From the NCBI GenBank assembly GCA_947178445.1, contig CAMWYJ010000015.1:1-61030 (forward strand): 61,030 nucleotides of DNA, written 5' to 3'. Numbering within the stretch: position 1 is the first letter of the stretch; each line of letters starts with the position of its first letter. The notes under the pieces were generated by a model. It saw only the letters and a list, made by a program, of their open reading frames with translations. It ran no database searches and had not been told where the DNA came from. Both the position numbers and the translations under genes were made by a program. This document shows positions 1-9,796 of the stretch, piece after piece. This stretch comes from an uncultured Clostridium sp. (GTDB lineage Bacteria > Bacillota > Clostridia > Lachnospirales > Lachnospiraceae).

Positions 1-1
1 T

Positions 2-922
2 ATATTGAGATATACACTTTATAATAAATCAGATTTGTCATATGTAGCATCCTATCGGGGAGATCCGGAACCATTGTTTTTTTTGTTAAATTTACTGGCT
101 GCAAAGTTGGGTGGATTTCAATGGGTATATATTTTTGAAGCCTTTTTATCCTTATATTTTGTTTATTTAGCCTTTGAAAAGAAAATAAAAGAAATAAATT
201 TAGGAATTAGTGTATTCATTTATGCTACCGCCTGTTACCTTTTTCTTTTTGGACTTGTCAGGATGAGCATAGCCGTTGGTATGGTAATGTATAGTTATCA
301 TTATTTGGAAGAACGCAGATTCGGAAATTATTGTGCAATGATATTGTTGGCAACAGGATTTCATTATTCTGCAATCATTATGCTGCCGATGTATTTTATT
401 TTGGAGAATGGAATTCGTAAAAGGGGTTCGAGAGATGCCTGGATAAGAGGTGGAGTGATTTTTCTTTTTGTGATTATGTTTATGTTTGGGGCATTTTTGA
501 TTGTGCGATTACAAGGGCATTTTACATGGTTACGGCGTTATAGTGGTTACTTTTCAGGAGGAATGAATTGGCGGGTAATATTTAACATTTTAATCATGAT
601 GCCTATTATCTTACTAGCTGTGCTATATGGAAAAAATCTAAAACAGGCGGGAAAATGGAATGGCTACTATATGGTAATGCTTTTGACCATTATGGCAATT
701 GTTGTTGCGAGTATGACAACGGGCATGATTCGGTTGACATATTATTTTTATCCGGCAGGATATTACTTATATGCCCATGTGTATCAGATGATGAGTGATA
801 GAAGAGAAAAGGCAATTTATTTAAGAATATTATTAATTTTTTGTATGTGTTGCTTTTTATATAGTTTTACTTCACCACTTTGGAAACCGTATTTGATACC
901 ATATGTTTTATTTGTAAAATAA
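2..922 (+). CDS. EpsG-family polysaccharide polymerase, 5' end cut by window
   Basis: This is a multi-pass membrane protein of the EpsG/Wzy-like group, which is thought to join repeat units of exopolysaccharide on the outer face of the membrane. The family-typical segment with DPEP followed by FFLLN lies near residue 20, whereas full proteins carry it further from the N terminus. The frame is also open to the first base of the window, so the true start is upstream. About seven hydrophobic segments follow, with a GLVRMSIA stretch typical of the family. The stop lies 17 bases before the next start, which suggests one operon. The family call is from sequence resemblance; the polymer is unknown. 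Confidence 0.75.
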   Translation: MLRYTLYNKSDLSYVASYRGDPEPLFFLLNLLAAKLGGFQWVYIFEAFLSLYFVYLAFEKKIKEINLGISVFIYATACYLFLFGLVRMSIAVGMVMYSYHYLEERRFGNYCAMILLATGFHYSAIIMLPMYFILENGIRKRGSRDAWIRGGVIFLFVIMFMFGAFLIVRLQGHFTWLRRYSGYFSGGMNWRVIFNILIMMPIILLAVLYGKNLKQAGKWNGYYMVMLLTIMAIVVASMTTGMIRLTYYFYPAGYYLYAHVYQMMSDRREKAIYLRILLIFCMCCFLYSFTSPLWKPYLIPYVLFVK

Positions 923-939
923 AGAAGAGGAGAATGTAT

Positions 940-2298
940 ATGGACAATTTGAATTATAATGAAAAAGTTAATTTAAGAGAGATGAATTTAGGTGCTATGT
1001 TGATAGAAGTAATGAGAAAGTGGAGAATTGTATTAGTTTGTATGATATTCATGGGATTACTTTTTTTAATAGCAGGACTACTTATGTCTGAAACAGGGAA
1101 GAATCAGAAGGTAGAATATGAATTAACAGATGATGACAAGAGGAATATTGAAAAGTTTAGGGAACTGAATAGGGATATAGAAACGCTTAGGGAATATATG
1201 AATGAGTCTATCAATATGCGGATGAATCCATATAATGAGAATGCAGTAACACTGGAATACTTGATAATGGCAGAACCGGAAGATGTAAAGTCCGTATATT
1301 TTTCATATATGAATTATGTGGAATATGGGGATATTGCAAAAGAGATTGCAAGTGAATTAGGGGTCAAAGAGAGTTATGTATCGGAAGTGCTTTCAATGAT
1401 TGATTTGCAAAATGATAAGTATGAAGATAAGGTCAATAATGTAATCATCATACAGGTACTGCATTATGATAGAGAAGCCTGTGAAAAAATGGCTGATATT
1501 GTACAGGAGAAGATCAGTAACCATAATGATATAAAAAAAATCGGTTTGGAATATGAATTGAAGCTTGTGAGCCGGGAAAGCAGTTATGTATCAAATGCTG
1601 AGTTACAAAAGCGGAGAGATGAAATAAATAAGAATATAAAGGACAAAGAAATTGATATGAAAGATCTGTTGGCAAATATATCTCCGGCAGTACGAGCAGA
1701 AACAATCGAAGAGGATGAAGAGAAAGAAGAGGAAGTTTCCTCAAAACGCAATGTATTATTTTATGCTATTTTCGGTTTGATTCTTGGCTTTATGATTGCA
1801 GTAATTTATATTGATGTAAAATATATTTTGAACAATAAAGTGAAATCTATTAAAGAATTGAGTGATATCTATAATAAAAAGGTATTAGGAATCATTGTAC
1901 AAAACAATAGAAGAAATATTTTTATTGACCGGTGGCTGGATAAAATATTCTTAGATGAGATGTATCAATTAAATGAAGAGGATAGACAAGGTTTATTAGT
2001 GAACAATATAGTATTAACCTGCAGAAAAAAGGGAATTTCAAAAATAGTCTTGTCCATTAACAATAATTTCCCTTCGGAATATTTAAATGAACTGAAACAA
2101 AAACTAAAAAGTTATCATATTGAAATTTCAGAGGGGGGGTCTTTGCTATATAATATCGATACGATTAATAAAGCGAACGACATTGGTACCGTAATTTTGA
2201 GTGAAGAGATTCGTCAAGATTCTTATGAAAAAATAGTAAAAGAGCTTCAGATTTGTGATGAATATGGGATAGAGGTACTAGGATTTTTGGCATTGTAA
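940..2298 (+). CDS. Wzz-like chain-length determinant / tyrosine-kinase modulator
   Basis: This 452-residue protein has the layout of polysaccharide co-polymerases: a short cytoplasmic tail, a first membrane segment (about residues 30-52), a long extracellular part rich in charged helices, and a second membrane segment (about 268-290). A cytoplasmic C-terminal domain of about 160 residues follows. I see no Walker A motif in that domain, so it is not a complete BY-kinase. Such proteins set chain length during Wzy-dependent polymerisation. I chose the ATG at 940 because AGAGGAG at 926-932 sits 7 bases upstream; the ATG at 934 is too close. It lies between an EpsG-like polymerase and other exopolysaccharide genes in the same direction. 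Confidence 0.65.
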   Translation: MDNLNYNEKVNLREMNLGAMLIEVMRKWRIVLVCMIFMGLLFLIAGLLMSETGKNQKVEYELTDDDKRNIEKFRELNRDIETLREYMNESINMRMNPYNENAVTLEYLIMAEPEDVKSVYFSYMNYVEYGDIAKEIASELGVKESYVSEVLSMIDLQNDKYEDKVNNVIIIQVLHYDREACEKMADIVQEKISNHNDIKKIGLEYELKLVSRESSYVSNAELQKRRDEINKNIKDKEIDMKDLLANISPAVRAETIEEDEEKEEEVSSKRNVLFYAIFGLILGFMIAVIYIDVKYILNNKVKSIKELSDIYNKKVLGIIVQNNRRNIFIDRWLDKIFLDEMYQLNEEDRQGLLVNNIVLTCRKKGISKIVLSINNNFPSEYLNELKQKLKSYHIEISEGGSLLYNIDTINKANDIGTVILSEEIRQDSYEKIVKELQICDEYGIEVLGFLAL

Positions 2299-2315
2299 TA
2301 AACTGGAGGAATATC

Positions 2316-4289
2316 ATGAATATGGCAAAAGGTAAAAATTATCTTATATTTATAGTTTTGTTGGCTGTGGAATGCATTTTGTCCTTGGCATTGGCAGCAA
2401 TGCAGATTAACAAAACGAATGGGAAAGATAGTTTTATGCAGGAAGGATATATATATGATATTCCTCAGCAGAAGTATAAGAGTTTTGTTCTTCCTGAGGG
2501 GGAGTGTGATGCTGATGGAGTTTGGTCAATCAAAACAAATGATTTTCCTAAATGGATAGGATTATCCAAAATAAAAAAACAAAGATTGTATTTGTATATT
2601 AATCTTTCAGATATATCTTCCAAAGAGTTAGAGGCATATGTCTTTCTATATACACCTAAATCTACGAAGTTTTCCAAATTAGTTACTTTAAAGGAAGGGG
2701 ATAATTATATTGAATTAGAGAAAGTTTCTTTTTCTGGTTTAGGACTGCGATTTTATAATCAGGAAAATGTGACCTTTAGGGTAAATGATATGGAATTGCG
2801 TGCAAAAAAGAAAATGTCAGATTTTGCACCAAGGCTGTTAAAAAAGTCAATGATACTTCTTTTTCTCTTTATGGGGATTACTGGTATATTTTTTCGGCCC
2901 ATATGCAAGGTATTTTATAAATTGGATTCCTACGAGCCTTTGAATATTTTGCAAACAGTTTATATCAGGGTGGGAAATACGATATATATGTGCACTAAGG
3001 TCATAAACAAAAATGTAAAATCCGTTTTAAGATTTATAATTTTCTTTTTACTTATGGTGTATTATAATCTGGCATATAATAAAATTCTGATTCCATACAG
3101 TCTTAAGGAAAAATATATTGTATCCATTTTAGGGATTTTGCTGTTGGCTATATTATCCTTGGATCAAAAATTAGAGAAAAAAAAATGGAATAAGAAAATT
3201 GTTTATTTCTGGTTTATACTGTGTTTGATGATGTGCATATCAGATTTGTTTGTAAAAAAGGAATTTATGTATGAAGGACTTATTCTGTTGTTTGTGTTTG
3301 GATTTGCAAGTTATGTAATTTATAATAACAAACAGAATCGCCAGATTTTTTTAGAATTTTATAGGTCGGTTCATTTATATTTTGTAGGTTCGACGATATT
3401 CTGTCTTTTTTTTCGGTCGGATAGCAATCCGCGTTATTTGGGAACGTTCACTTATTCCACTGCATTTAGCAGATATGAATCTTTGATTGCTGTAGTAGCA
3501 GTCGTCTGTCTGTTGAAATGTATCAACAAAACCCAAAAGATGCGGTATTCTATTTTTTATGTAATTGAGTTGATCACCAGTTTGTTTTTTGTATGGAAGA
3601 CGCAGACACGGACTGCACTGGCAGCGGTTTTATTCATCATAATTGTAGTTGGACCAATGCAGATTGTGATTTGTAAGCGGGAACATGTAAGAAAGAATGC
3701 TATTATCATAGCGGTATTGGGTATTTTGTTAACACCGATTTTGTTTATCGGGTTGGAAATAGGAATTCATACATTACCGGAAAGGTTTAAAACAGACATA
3801 AAATTTAAAAATGATGCAGTCGAAATTATGACAAATAAGAAAGTTGTCTATGCTGCACAAGCAGGCGAAGAAGAGAATCGAATATTTTATTCGTTTTCAG
3901 GGTCTTCTTTGGAGGGAATTACATCCGGTAGAACAATATTCTGGAAAGCCTATTTAAGAGAAATGAATTGGCTAGGACATGAAAAGTATGCGAATGTCTT
4001 GGGAAAGCGGCAGAATTCCCACTGTGCTTTACTACAGATTCCCTATCAGTTTGGAGTGCTTACGGTGATTCCATATTTCTTTTTTATTTTTTTTATTTTA
4101 ATGAATGCAATAAGAAATATGTTTACCTATATATCAAATAAAAGAGAGGAAAGTATATTAGTATTTGGAATTGTTATTATTTTCATCATGAATGCTATGT
4201 TTCAGGTAATAGAAATTCTATTTTCAGGATTTATCTGGGTTGTCTTCTATTTATTTAGTGGAACGTTATTCATTGAGGAAGATGAGTAG
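2316..4289 (+). CDS. Large multi-pass membrane protein, O-antigen ligase/polymerase-like
   Basis: This 657-residue protein starts with a membrane anchor (about residues 8-28), then has a soluble region of about 140 residues rich in beta-type sequence, then roughly ten membrane segments. The middle part (FTYSTAFSRYES, then TQTRTALAAV) resembles the Wzy/O-antigen ligase superfamily, in which a large extracellular loop between late helices is typical; such a loop is seen at about residues 490-560. The start follows TGGAGGA at 2302-2308. The likely role is polymerisation or ligation of surface glycan. The N-terminal soluble region before the polymerase-like core is less usual. The assignment rests on topology and a few motifs only. 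Confidence 0.5.
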   Translation: MNMAKGKNYLIFIVLLAVECILSLALAAMQINKTNGKDSFMQEGYIYDIPQQKYKSFVLPEGECDADGVWSIKTNDFPKWIGLSKIKKQRLYLYINLSDISSKELEAYVFLYTPKSTKFSKLVTLKEGDNYIELEKVSFSGLGLRFYNQENVTFRVNDMELRAKKKMSDFAPRLLKKSMILLFLFMGITGIFFRPICKVFYKLDSYEPLNILQTVYIRVGNTIYMCTKVINKNVKSVLRFIIFFLLMVYYNLAYNKILIPYSLKEKYIVSILGILLLAILSLDQKLEKKKWNKKIVYFWFILCLMMCISDLFVKKEFMYEGLILLFVFGFASYVIYNNKQNRQIFLEFYRSVHLYFVGSTIFCLFFRSDSNPRYLGTFTYSTAFSRYESLIAVVAVVCLLKCINKTQKMRYSIFYVIELITSLFFVWKTQTRTALAAVLFIIIVVGPMQIVICKREHVRKNAIIIAVLGILLTPILFIGLEIGIHTLPERFKTDIKFKNDAVEIMTNKKVVYAAQAGEEENRIFYSFSGSSLEGITSGRTIFWKAYLREMNWLGHEKYANVLGKRQNSHCALLQIPYQFGVLTVIPYFFFIFFILMNAIRNMFTYISNKREESILVFGIVIIFIMNAMFQVIEILFSGFIWVVFYLFSGTLFIEEDE

Positions 4290-4339
4290 CAGAGTAAGAA
4301 TGAAGCTCAATGATATTAATTAACTTTTGGAGGATCGTT

Positions 4340-6643
4340 ATGAGTGAGATTAAAGTTTCAGTTATAATACCAATACACAATGTAGAGGCATACGTGAAAG
4401 AATGCGTAGAAAGTGTATTACGGCAGACACTGAAAGAAATAGAAGTGATTTGCGTAGATGATGCATCAACAGATGCATCATCGGAGATTATTAGTGGACT
4501 GGCAAAACAGGATGAACGGGTAAGACTTATTACTTATAAAGAAAATAAAAGTGCCTCCCAGGCAAGAAAAGACGGTGTTGAATTGGCAAAAGGTGAGTAT
4601 ATTCTTTTTTTAGACGGTGACGACTCCCTGAGACAGAATGCCTGTGAGGATTTGTATTTGCTTGCAAGAAAGAAAAAAGTAGATATTTTACATTTTGGAA
4701 CAGAAGTCATCAATTATGGAAATGCGGATACCAAAAGAATTGAAAATTTATATAAGCTGTTAAAACCTTATTACCATAAGGTCACGGGAACAGATGTATT
4801 TCATAAATGTTTTGTGGAGAAAAATTTTCGTTTTACGTTGTGGAACAAATTATATACTGCACAATTGTGCAAAAAAGCCTTTTCCTATGTGGAGGATGGA
4901 AATTTTCCAAAGGCTCAGGATTTATATGCATTTTTTGTTTTATGCTATTATGCGAAATCTTATTATGGTGTAAGAGAGCAATATTATAATTATCGTTTTG
5001 GTGCAGGAATTACTGGAAAAAAGAAAATTACATTGGATCAATTTGAACGGTTTTGCACATCAGAGTGGACGGCAAAAGCAATACAGGGCTTTGCAGAAAA
5101 AATTCCCGATAATGAAGTCAAGAATGCAGCAGAACAGATTCGATATGATTTATTAAATGATTGTATTAATAACTGGTATAATTTTCTGCCATCCAGTGAG
5201 CAGGCGGCAGGCTTTGATTTGTTGGCGAAGTATTGGCGTCCGGATGAACTTTCAGCTAAAATGTGTGAAAGATTTTTTGGGAGACATGCATTGCTTGCGG
5301 AATGTATCAATGGGGCAAAATCTATGCACATAAAACCGAGAAAGGTTAAGACAATAGGTATCTTTTATTACCGTTACTCAATTGGTGGTGTACAGCGTGT
5401 GATTTCTCTTTTAATACCAATGTTTTTGCAAATGGGGTATAAGGTTGTCTTTTTTGTTGAAGAAGTTGCTGATATTGAATATGAAATCCCGGAAGGTGTA
5501 GAAAGAGTCGTTTTGCCGCCGTCTTATTTAATATTGAAAGTAGATTATATAAAAAGAGCAGTTGTTCTACAACGGATGTTAGAAGAGTATAAAATAGATT
5601 TAATGGTATATAATGCTGCATCCTCTACAAAACTGTTGTTTGAAATTATTATTATGAAGCTTTTAAATATTCCAATGATTTTAGTGGTGCATGAGGTGGC
5701 ATTTCAGGGAATGCTTACTGTTAATAAAGAGTTGGCAAATAGACCGAGTGTATTTCGACTTGCAGATAAAGTGGTTGTCTTATCCTCTACGGAAGAACTA
5801 TACTGGAGACTGTTAGGGGTTAATGCATATTACATTCCAAATCCTATTTCTAATCAAATTGTTAACAGGGATAAAGCCGAAATTGAAAATAATACGATTG
5901 TATGGGTGGGAAGGTTAGATTTTAATACGAAGCGCTGCATGGATGCAGTGGATGCTATGAAAATGGTTGTTTCCGAAGTGCCAGATGCAAAGCTTCTTAT
6001 AATAGGGAATGAAGTTACAAAAGGAGCAGTGAAACAGTTAGAGAATAAAATTAGAAAAAGTGGTTTGGAAAATAATGTAATATTATGTGGAGAAACAACA
6101 AATATTGATTTATATTATAAAAAGGCATCTATTCATTTATTGACGTCTGTTTCAGAAACATTTCCAATGACAATTGTGGAAAGTAAATCATTTGGGATTC
6201 CTTTGGTAATGTATAATCTTCCATTTATAGAAATTACTAAATCGGGAAAAGGTTTGATTAGTGTACCACAGGGAAATAAAAATTTATTATCAGAAGCAAT
6301 AGTTAAAATATTGAAAGATGATGAATATCGAGAAAAATTAGGAGAGGAAGCAAAAAATAGTTTAGCTGAATTTTTACAATATGATTTAAAAAAGGCATGG
6401 AGTGATTTGATAGAATCACCAATAGAGAAGGAAAAGATATCTAATATAGGTGATAAAAAGTATGAGGTTTTAATGCAATCAATGCTTATGCATTATGGAG
6501 AAGGTAGTAGACGTAATTATAAAAGGATAAAGGATTATGAGAAAATAGAAAATTCAAAGGACTATAAAATAGGGAGAATTTTATTGCGATATCCAAAGAA
6601 AATCTATTATAAATTATTAAAATGGAGTAAAAGACATAAATGA
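4340..6643 (+). CDS. Two-domain glycosyltransferase (GT2-type fused to GT4-type)
   Basis: This 767-residue protein holds two catalytic modules. Residues 1-230 or so form a GT-A family 2 domain, with VIIPIHNVE near the start, a DDAST nucleotide-binding motif and a DGDDS metal-binding motif. From about residue 335 the chain continues as a GT-B domain: GGVQRVI near its N-terminal edge, then VGRLDFNTKR and finally SETFPMTIVESKSFGIP, the EX7E-type motif of GT4 enzymes. One polypeptide would therefore add two successive sugars to a lipid-linked repeat unit. The ATG at 4340 has TTGGAGGA directly upstream; an in-frame start at 4310 lacks one. It is the last gene of the exopolysaccharide block. Confidence 0.82.
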   Translation: MSEIKVSVIIPIHNVEAYVKECVESVLRQTLKEIEVICVDDASTDASSEIISGLAKQDERVRLITYKENKSASQARKDGVELAKGEYILFLDGDDSLRQNACEDLYLLARKKKVDILHFGTEVINYGNADTKRIENLYKLLKPYYHKVTGTDVFHKCFVEKNFRFTLWNKLYTAQLCKKAFSYVEDGNFPKAQDLYAFFVLCYYAKSYYGVREQYYNYRFGAGITGKKKITLDQFERFCTSEWTAKAIQGFAEKIPDNEVKNAAEQIRYDLLNDCINNWYNFLPSSEQAAGFDLLAKYWRPDELSAKMCERFFGRHALLAECINGAKSMHIKPRKVKTIGIFYYRYSIGGVQRVISLLIPMFLQMGYKVVFFVEEVADIEYEIPEGVERVVLPPSYLILKVDYIKRAVVLQRMLEEYKIDLMVYNAASSTKLLFEIIIMKLLNIPMILVVHEVAFQGMLTVNKELANRPSVFRLADKVVVLSSTEELYWRLLGVNAYYIPNPISNQIVNRDKAEIENNTIVWVGRLDFNTKRCMDAVDAMKMVVSEVPDAKLLIIGNEVTKGAVKQLENKIRKSGLENNVILCGETTNIDLYYKKASIHLLTSVSETFPMTIVESKSFGIPLVMYNLPFIEITKSGKGLISVPQGNKNLLSEAIVKILKDDEYREKLGEEAKNSLAEFLQYDLKKAWSDLIESPIEKEKISNIGDKKYEVLMQSMLMHYGEGSRRNYKRIKDYEKIENSKDYKIGRILLRYPKKIYYKLLKWSKRHK

Positions 6644-6655
6644 GAGCGTAAAAAA

Positions 6656-6697
6656 GGTTTCTGGATTAAAACAAGTTTTAATTCAGAAGCTTTTTTT
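6656..6697 (+). terminator. Rho-independent terminator of the exopolysaccharide operon
   Basis: A stem of about 12 pairs (CTGGATTAAAAC with GTTTTAATTCAG, one G-T pair) plus a few outer pairs is followed directly by a run of seven T. It lies 12 bases past the stop of the GT2-GT4 gene and separates the exopolysaccharide block from the injection-system locus. Confidence 0.85.
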
Positions 6698-6871
6698 GTT
6701 GTGTAAATCTTTTCGCCAAAAATCAAAACAAGAAGTGAATTCGCCATAGAATCATAATTAAAATTACCATACAATTACCAATTAAAATCTAAAAAAATCA
6801 ATCTAAAAAACCAACACATATAAGTAAGACTGGCATGTTAAGTTGAAAATAAAAAATCTGGGAGAAGAAAA
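6698..6871. other. AT-rich gap before the injection-system locus
   Basis: This spacer is very A-rich and holds short direct repeats (AATTAAAA twice, AATCTAAAAAA twice between about 6755 and 6810). It should contain the promoter of the injection-system locus, but I see no good TTGACA/TATAAT pair at 16-18 bp spacing. The locus may use a weak, activator-dependent or alternative-sigma promoter. The only clear signal is GGGAGAAG ahead of the first start codon. Confidence 0.4.
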
Positions 6872-7282
6872 ATGTCAGATTTCAACAATTCAAATGCTTT
6901 TTTGGGAAGAGGGCTTCATTTTCCAGTAGAAGCAGATCCGGTGACAGGCCGTTTGAAGGAGAGCTCCTATGAAGAAAATATTAAGGAAAGCATCTATTTG
7001 ATCGTGATGACGAGAAAAGGAGAACGGGTGATGCGTCCAGATTTTGGCTGTGATATTGTCACATATATGTTTGACAACATTGATTATACAGCCCTGACGA
7101 TGATGAGACATGCGGTGGAGGAGGCGGTCATCCGATGGGAGCCAAGGATTACAGATATAGAGGTTAAGATAGAGGAGATGGAACAAACGCATAATGCAGT
7201 AGAAATCCAGATTGCTTACCGTGTGAGGACAACCAATAATCCGTTTAACCTTGTATTTCCATTTTATTTAGAGGAAAAGTAA
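6872..7282 (+). CDS. Baseplate wedge protein, gp25/GPW family (Afp9-like)
   Basis: This 136-residue protein matches the GPW/gp25 family, which forms part of the inner baseplate of contractile tails, type VI systems and Afp/PVC particles. The family signature is clear: RKGERVMRPDFGCD at about residues 48-61, with the EPR-type turn at WEPRITDIEV (about 89-98). Length is normal. It is the first gene of a co-directional cluster of about 22 kb that contains all other core injection-system parts. A ribosome site (GGGAGAAG) precedes the ATG. In many such loci gp25 sits after the spike gene, so its place at the head of the locus is a reordered layout. Confidence 0.9.
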   Translation: MSDFNNSNAFLGRGLHFPVEADPVTGRLKESSYEENIKESIYLIVMTRKGERVMRPDFGCDIVTYMFDNIDYTALTMMRHAVEEAVIRWEPRITDIEVKIEEMEQTHNAVEIQIAYRVRTTNNPFNLVFPFYLEEK

Positions 7283-7331
7283 GGAATGGGAATGAATTGG
7301 TTAAAATGTAGATCTGCAAAGGAGACAGTAG

Positions 7332-7676
7332 ATGGCATTTAAAGAAAAGGAAGAGCAGGAATATGAACAGGGGCACAGAATAAATCGCACCGGGATTCCG
7401 GACGATTTGTTGCAAAGAGCAGAGGAAAAAGCGGGTATGTCCTTTGAGGATGTCAGGGTACACTATAATTCTGCAAAACCAATGGAAGTAGGGGCAAGAG
7501 CTTTTACGCAGGGGAACCACATTTATATTGGAGCAGGCAATGAAGACTGCCTGAAGCATGAATTGGGTCATATTCCGCAGCAGGAGATGGGGCGTGTGCC
7601 TGTGACAACAACAATTGGTGGATATGCAGTGAATGACGACCCGGTATTAGAAAGGGAAGCAGACAGGTTTTTATAA
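7332..7676 (+). CDS. DUF4157-type protein with HELGH metalloprotease-like motif
   Basis: This 114-residue protein contains HELGH at residues 76-80, followed by IPQQ and later an ELEREAD-like segment (LEREAD, residues 106-111), the signature of DUF4157. The three-part motif HExxH plus a downstream Glu/Asp is that of gluzincin-like zinc peptidases. DUF4157 domains are common in extracellular injection-system loci, often as the leader part of cargo toxins. Here the domain stands alone, with no toxin attached. Possible roles are a maturation protease, a cargo adaptor or a remnant of a cargo gene. The stop codon TAA is directly followed by the ATG of the ATPase gene, so the two are translationally coupled. 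Confidence 0.8.
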   Translation: MAFKEKEEQEYEQGHRINRTGIPDDLLQRAEEKAGMSFEDVRVHYNSAKPMEVGARAFTQGNHIYIGAGNEDCLKHELGHIPQQEMGRVPVTTTIGGYAVNDDPVLEREADRFL

Positions 7677-9779
7677 ATGGAGAAAAGAGAACAAAACAGC
7701 CGCTTTCATTGTATGGAACGGCGGGAACGAAAGAGAATTTATCGGTTTTTAAAGCTACAGGAACAATTTAGTATGTATGATTTTAGTGAAGAATCGCCTT
7801 ATACAGAATCCATTCTGAGCAAGGAAGTAAAAAGCTATTTTGCAGAACCTGTTTTTGTGGAGGAAGGGGAGACAATATCGGAACAAGGGGATGAGGGAGA
7901 ACGTTTTTGGCAGAGGATATATGACTTATTGCAGTTAGATGCGTTTGAACAGATGTGCATTGAGCTGTCTGTATTAGGAGAAATAAATCCATACTTTGAG
8001 AAGTTTTATATCTATATGAATAATGATTGGAATAACGGATATCTGACAGTGGATACGGCAATCAAGCTCTACACACAGGATTTCGAAACAAATGCTTCGT
8101 ATTACTCGTATTTTTTCAAAGGAAGCCGACTGTTAAACTATTTTTTATCGCTGGATAAACAGGAGGGAAAGGGAAGGAACAGATGGGGGCTGAAATGCCG
8201 AGAAGGCTTTTTTCAGCTTCTATTGTCCGGACAGACGAGACTGGAAGAATATCCTTTTATGTCATGCGGTACCCTGAACAAGGAAGATGCGTGGGATTTG
8301 GATGACACCGGTTGTTTTCAAAGGCTTGATATTGTGCGTTTAAACAATCCTTCCAGTATTTATCTGTATGGAGAAAGAAAAGAAGAACTGCAAAACATCA
8401 TATGGGAATATGGAGAAAAAAAAGGGCATAAGATCTGTTTTCTCGATATGAAAAGGCTGCGGTTTTTGTTGGAGAAGAATCTTTTGAACTGTGCGTTGGA
8501 GGAAATATGCCGGGATATATGGTTGCAGCTATTTGTAATGGATGCATGGCTTTGTCTGTGTTTTATAGATGGGGATTTCTGGGAAAAGGAGGAGGCAAGG
8601 AGGATTACAGCCCGGCTGTTTGAATTGTTTATGGGAAAAGGCAGTATTGTGTTTGTGCTGGGGGAAAAGCCATTAGAGCCTGTATGGCAGTATCCCGGAA
8701 TATGGGAAATATCCTGTGAAGACAGTGGAACACAAAGGAATATTCGAGTTTGGAAGAATATAGCAGAGCACTATTCCCTGGAGAAGGCAGAGGAGATAGA
8801 TTTTTTGGCAGACACCTGTCATTTTACAGCTGTACAGATCAAACGGATTTTTCGAAATGCAGAAAAACGGAGAATATTAAGAGATAGTGACTGTATTCAG
8901 CAGGAGGACATAAAAGCAGAGTGTAAGATGGAAACCAGAAACAGTGGAAATAGCCGGATTACAGTGATGGATACGGGCTATACATGGGAAGATCTGGTGC
9001 TGCCAGGTAAGCAGATGGAACAGATGAAGTCAGCCTGTAACCGTATCCGTTATAAACACCAGGTTTACCAGGTATGGGGGTTTGGTGAAAAGGTGGCATA
9101 TGGGAGGGGAGTGTCCATGATCTTTTCAGGACCACCGGGAACCGGTAAGACAATGAGTGCAGGAATCATAGCCGATTATTTTGGAACCAGTCTGTACCGG
9201 GTGGATTTAGCGGCGGTTGTGAGTAAATATATTGGAGAGACAGAAAAGAATCTGAATGCAGTGTTTGAAGCGGTGAAAAGAGGACAGGGTGTATTATTTT
9301 TTGATGAGGCGGATGTGCTGTTTGGCAAACGGACCGAGGTGAAGGATGCCAATGATAAACACAGCAATATGGAAACGGCTTATCTATTGCAGAAAATAGA
9401 GGAATATGAAGGTATCGTGATCCTTGCTACAAACTATATGCAAAATATAGATGAGGCATTTAAAAGGAGAATACAATATTTCATAGAATTTCCGTTTCCG
9501 GATGTGGATTGCAGGCGGCGGCTTTGGGAAAAGGTATTCCCTGAGCAGATGGAATTTGAGGAAGTACCGGATTATGAGTTTCTGGCGGCAAATTTTGAAT
9601 TGTCGGGAAGTCATATTAAAAATATAGCAGTGCAGGCGGCATTTTTTGCAGCAGATGAGAAAAAAGGGGTGAATATGGAACATATTATGAAAGCATTGCA
9701 GATAGAGGTAAGAAAAATGGGAAAGAGAATATCCCGGGAAGATTTACATCAATATTATATTTATTTTGAAAATATTTAA
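7677..9779 (+). CDS. AAA+ ATPase of contractile injection system (Afp15-like)
   Basis: This 700-residue protein has a long N-terminal region without an obvious motif and a C-terminal AAA+ module. Walker A is GPPGTGKT at residues 485-492, Walker B is VLFFDEAD at 539-546, and the arginine-finger region ([15 protein letters not shown]) follows at about 600. The AAA module is close to the CDC48/FtsH-type group. Every Afp/PVC-type locus carries such an ATPase; its work in assembly or cargo loading is not settled. Start and stop are tightly spaced: zero bases after the DUF4157 gene and 17 before the sheath gene. This coupling hints that it acts with the DUF4157 protein. Length fits Afp15. Confidence 0.9.
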   Translation: MEKREQNSRFHCMERRERKRIYRFLKLQEQFSMYDFSEESPYTESILSKEVKSYFAEPVFVEEGETISEQGDEGERFWQRIYDLLQLDAFEQMCIELSVLGEINPYFEKFYIYMNNDWNNGYLTVDTAIKLYTQDFETNASYYSYFFKGSRLLNYFLSLDKQEGKGRNRWGLKCREGFFQLLLSGQTRLEEYPFMSCGTLNKEDAWDLDDTGCFQRLDIVRLNNPSSIYLYGERKEELQNIIWEYGEKKGHKICFLDMKRLRFLLEKNLLNCALEEICRDIWLQLFVMDAWLCLCFIDGDFWEKEEARRITARLFELFMGKGSIVFVLGEKPLEPVWQYPGIWEISCEDSGTQRNIRVWKNIAEHYSLEKAEEIDFLADTCHFTAVQIKRIFRNAEKRRILRDSDCIQQEDIKAECKMETRNSGNSRITVMDTGYTWEDLVLPGKQMEQMKSACNRIRYKHQVYQVWGFGEKVAYGRGVSMIFSGPPGTGKTMSAGIIADYFGTSLYRVDLAAVVSKYIGETEKNLNAVFEAVKRGQGVLFFDEADVLFGKRTEVKDANDKHSNMETAYLLQKIEEYEGIVILATNYMQNIDEAFKRRIQYFIEFPFPDVDCRRRLWEKVFPEQMEFEEVPDYEFLAANFELSGSHIKNIAVQAAFFAADEKKGVNMEHIMKALQIEVRKMGKRISREDLHQYYIYFENI

Positions 9780-9796
9780 AGACAGGGGGCAAAGAT

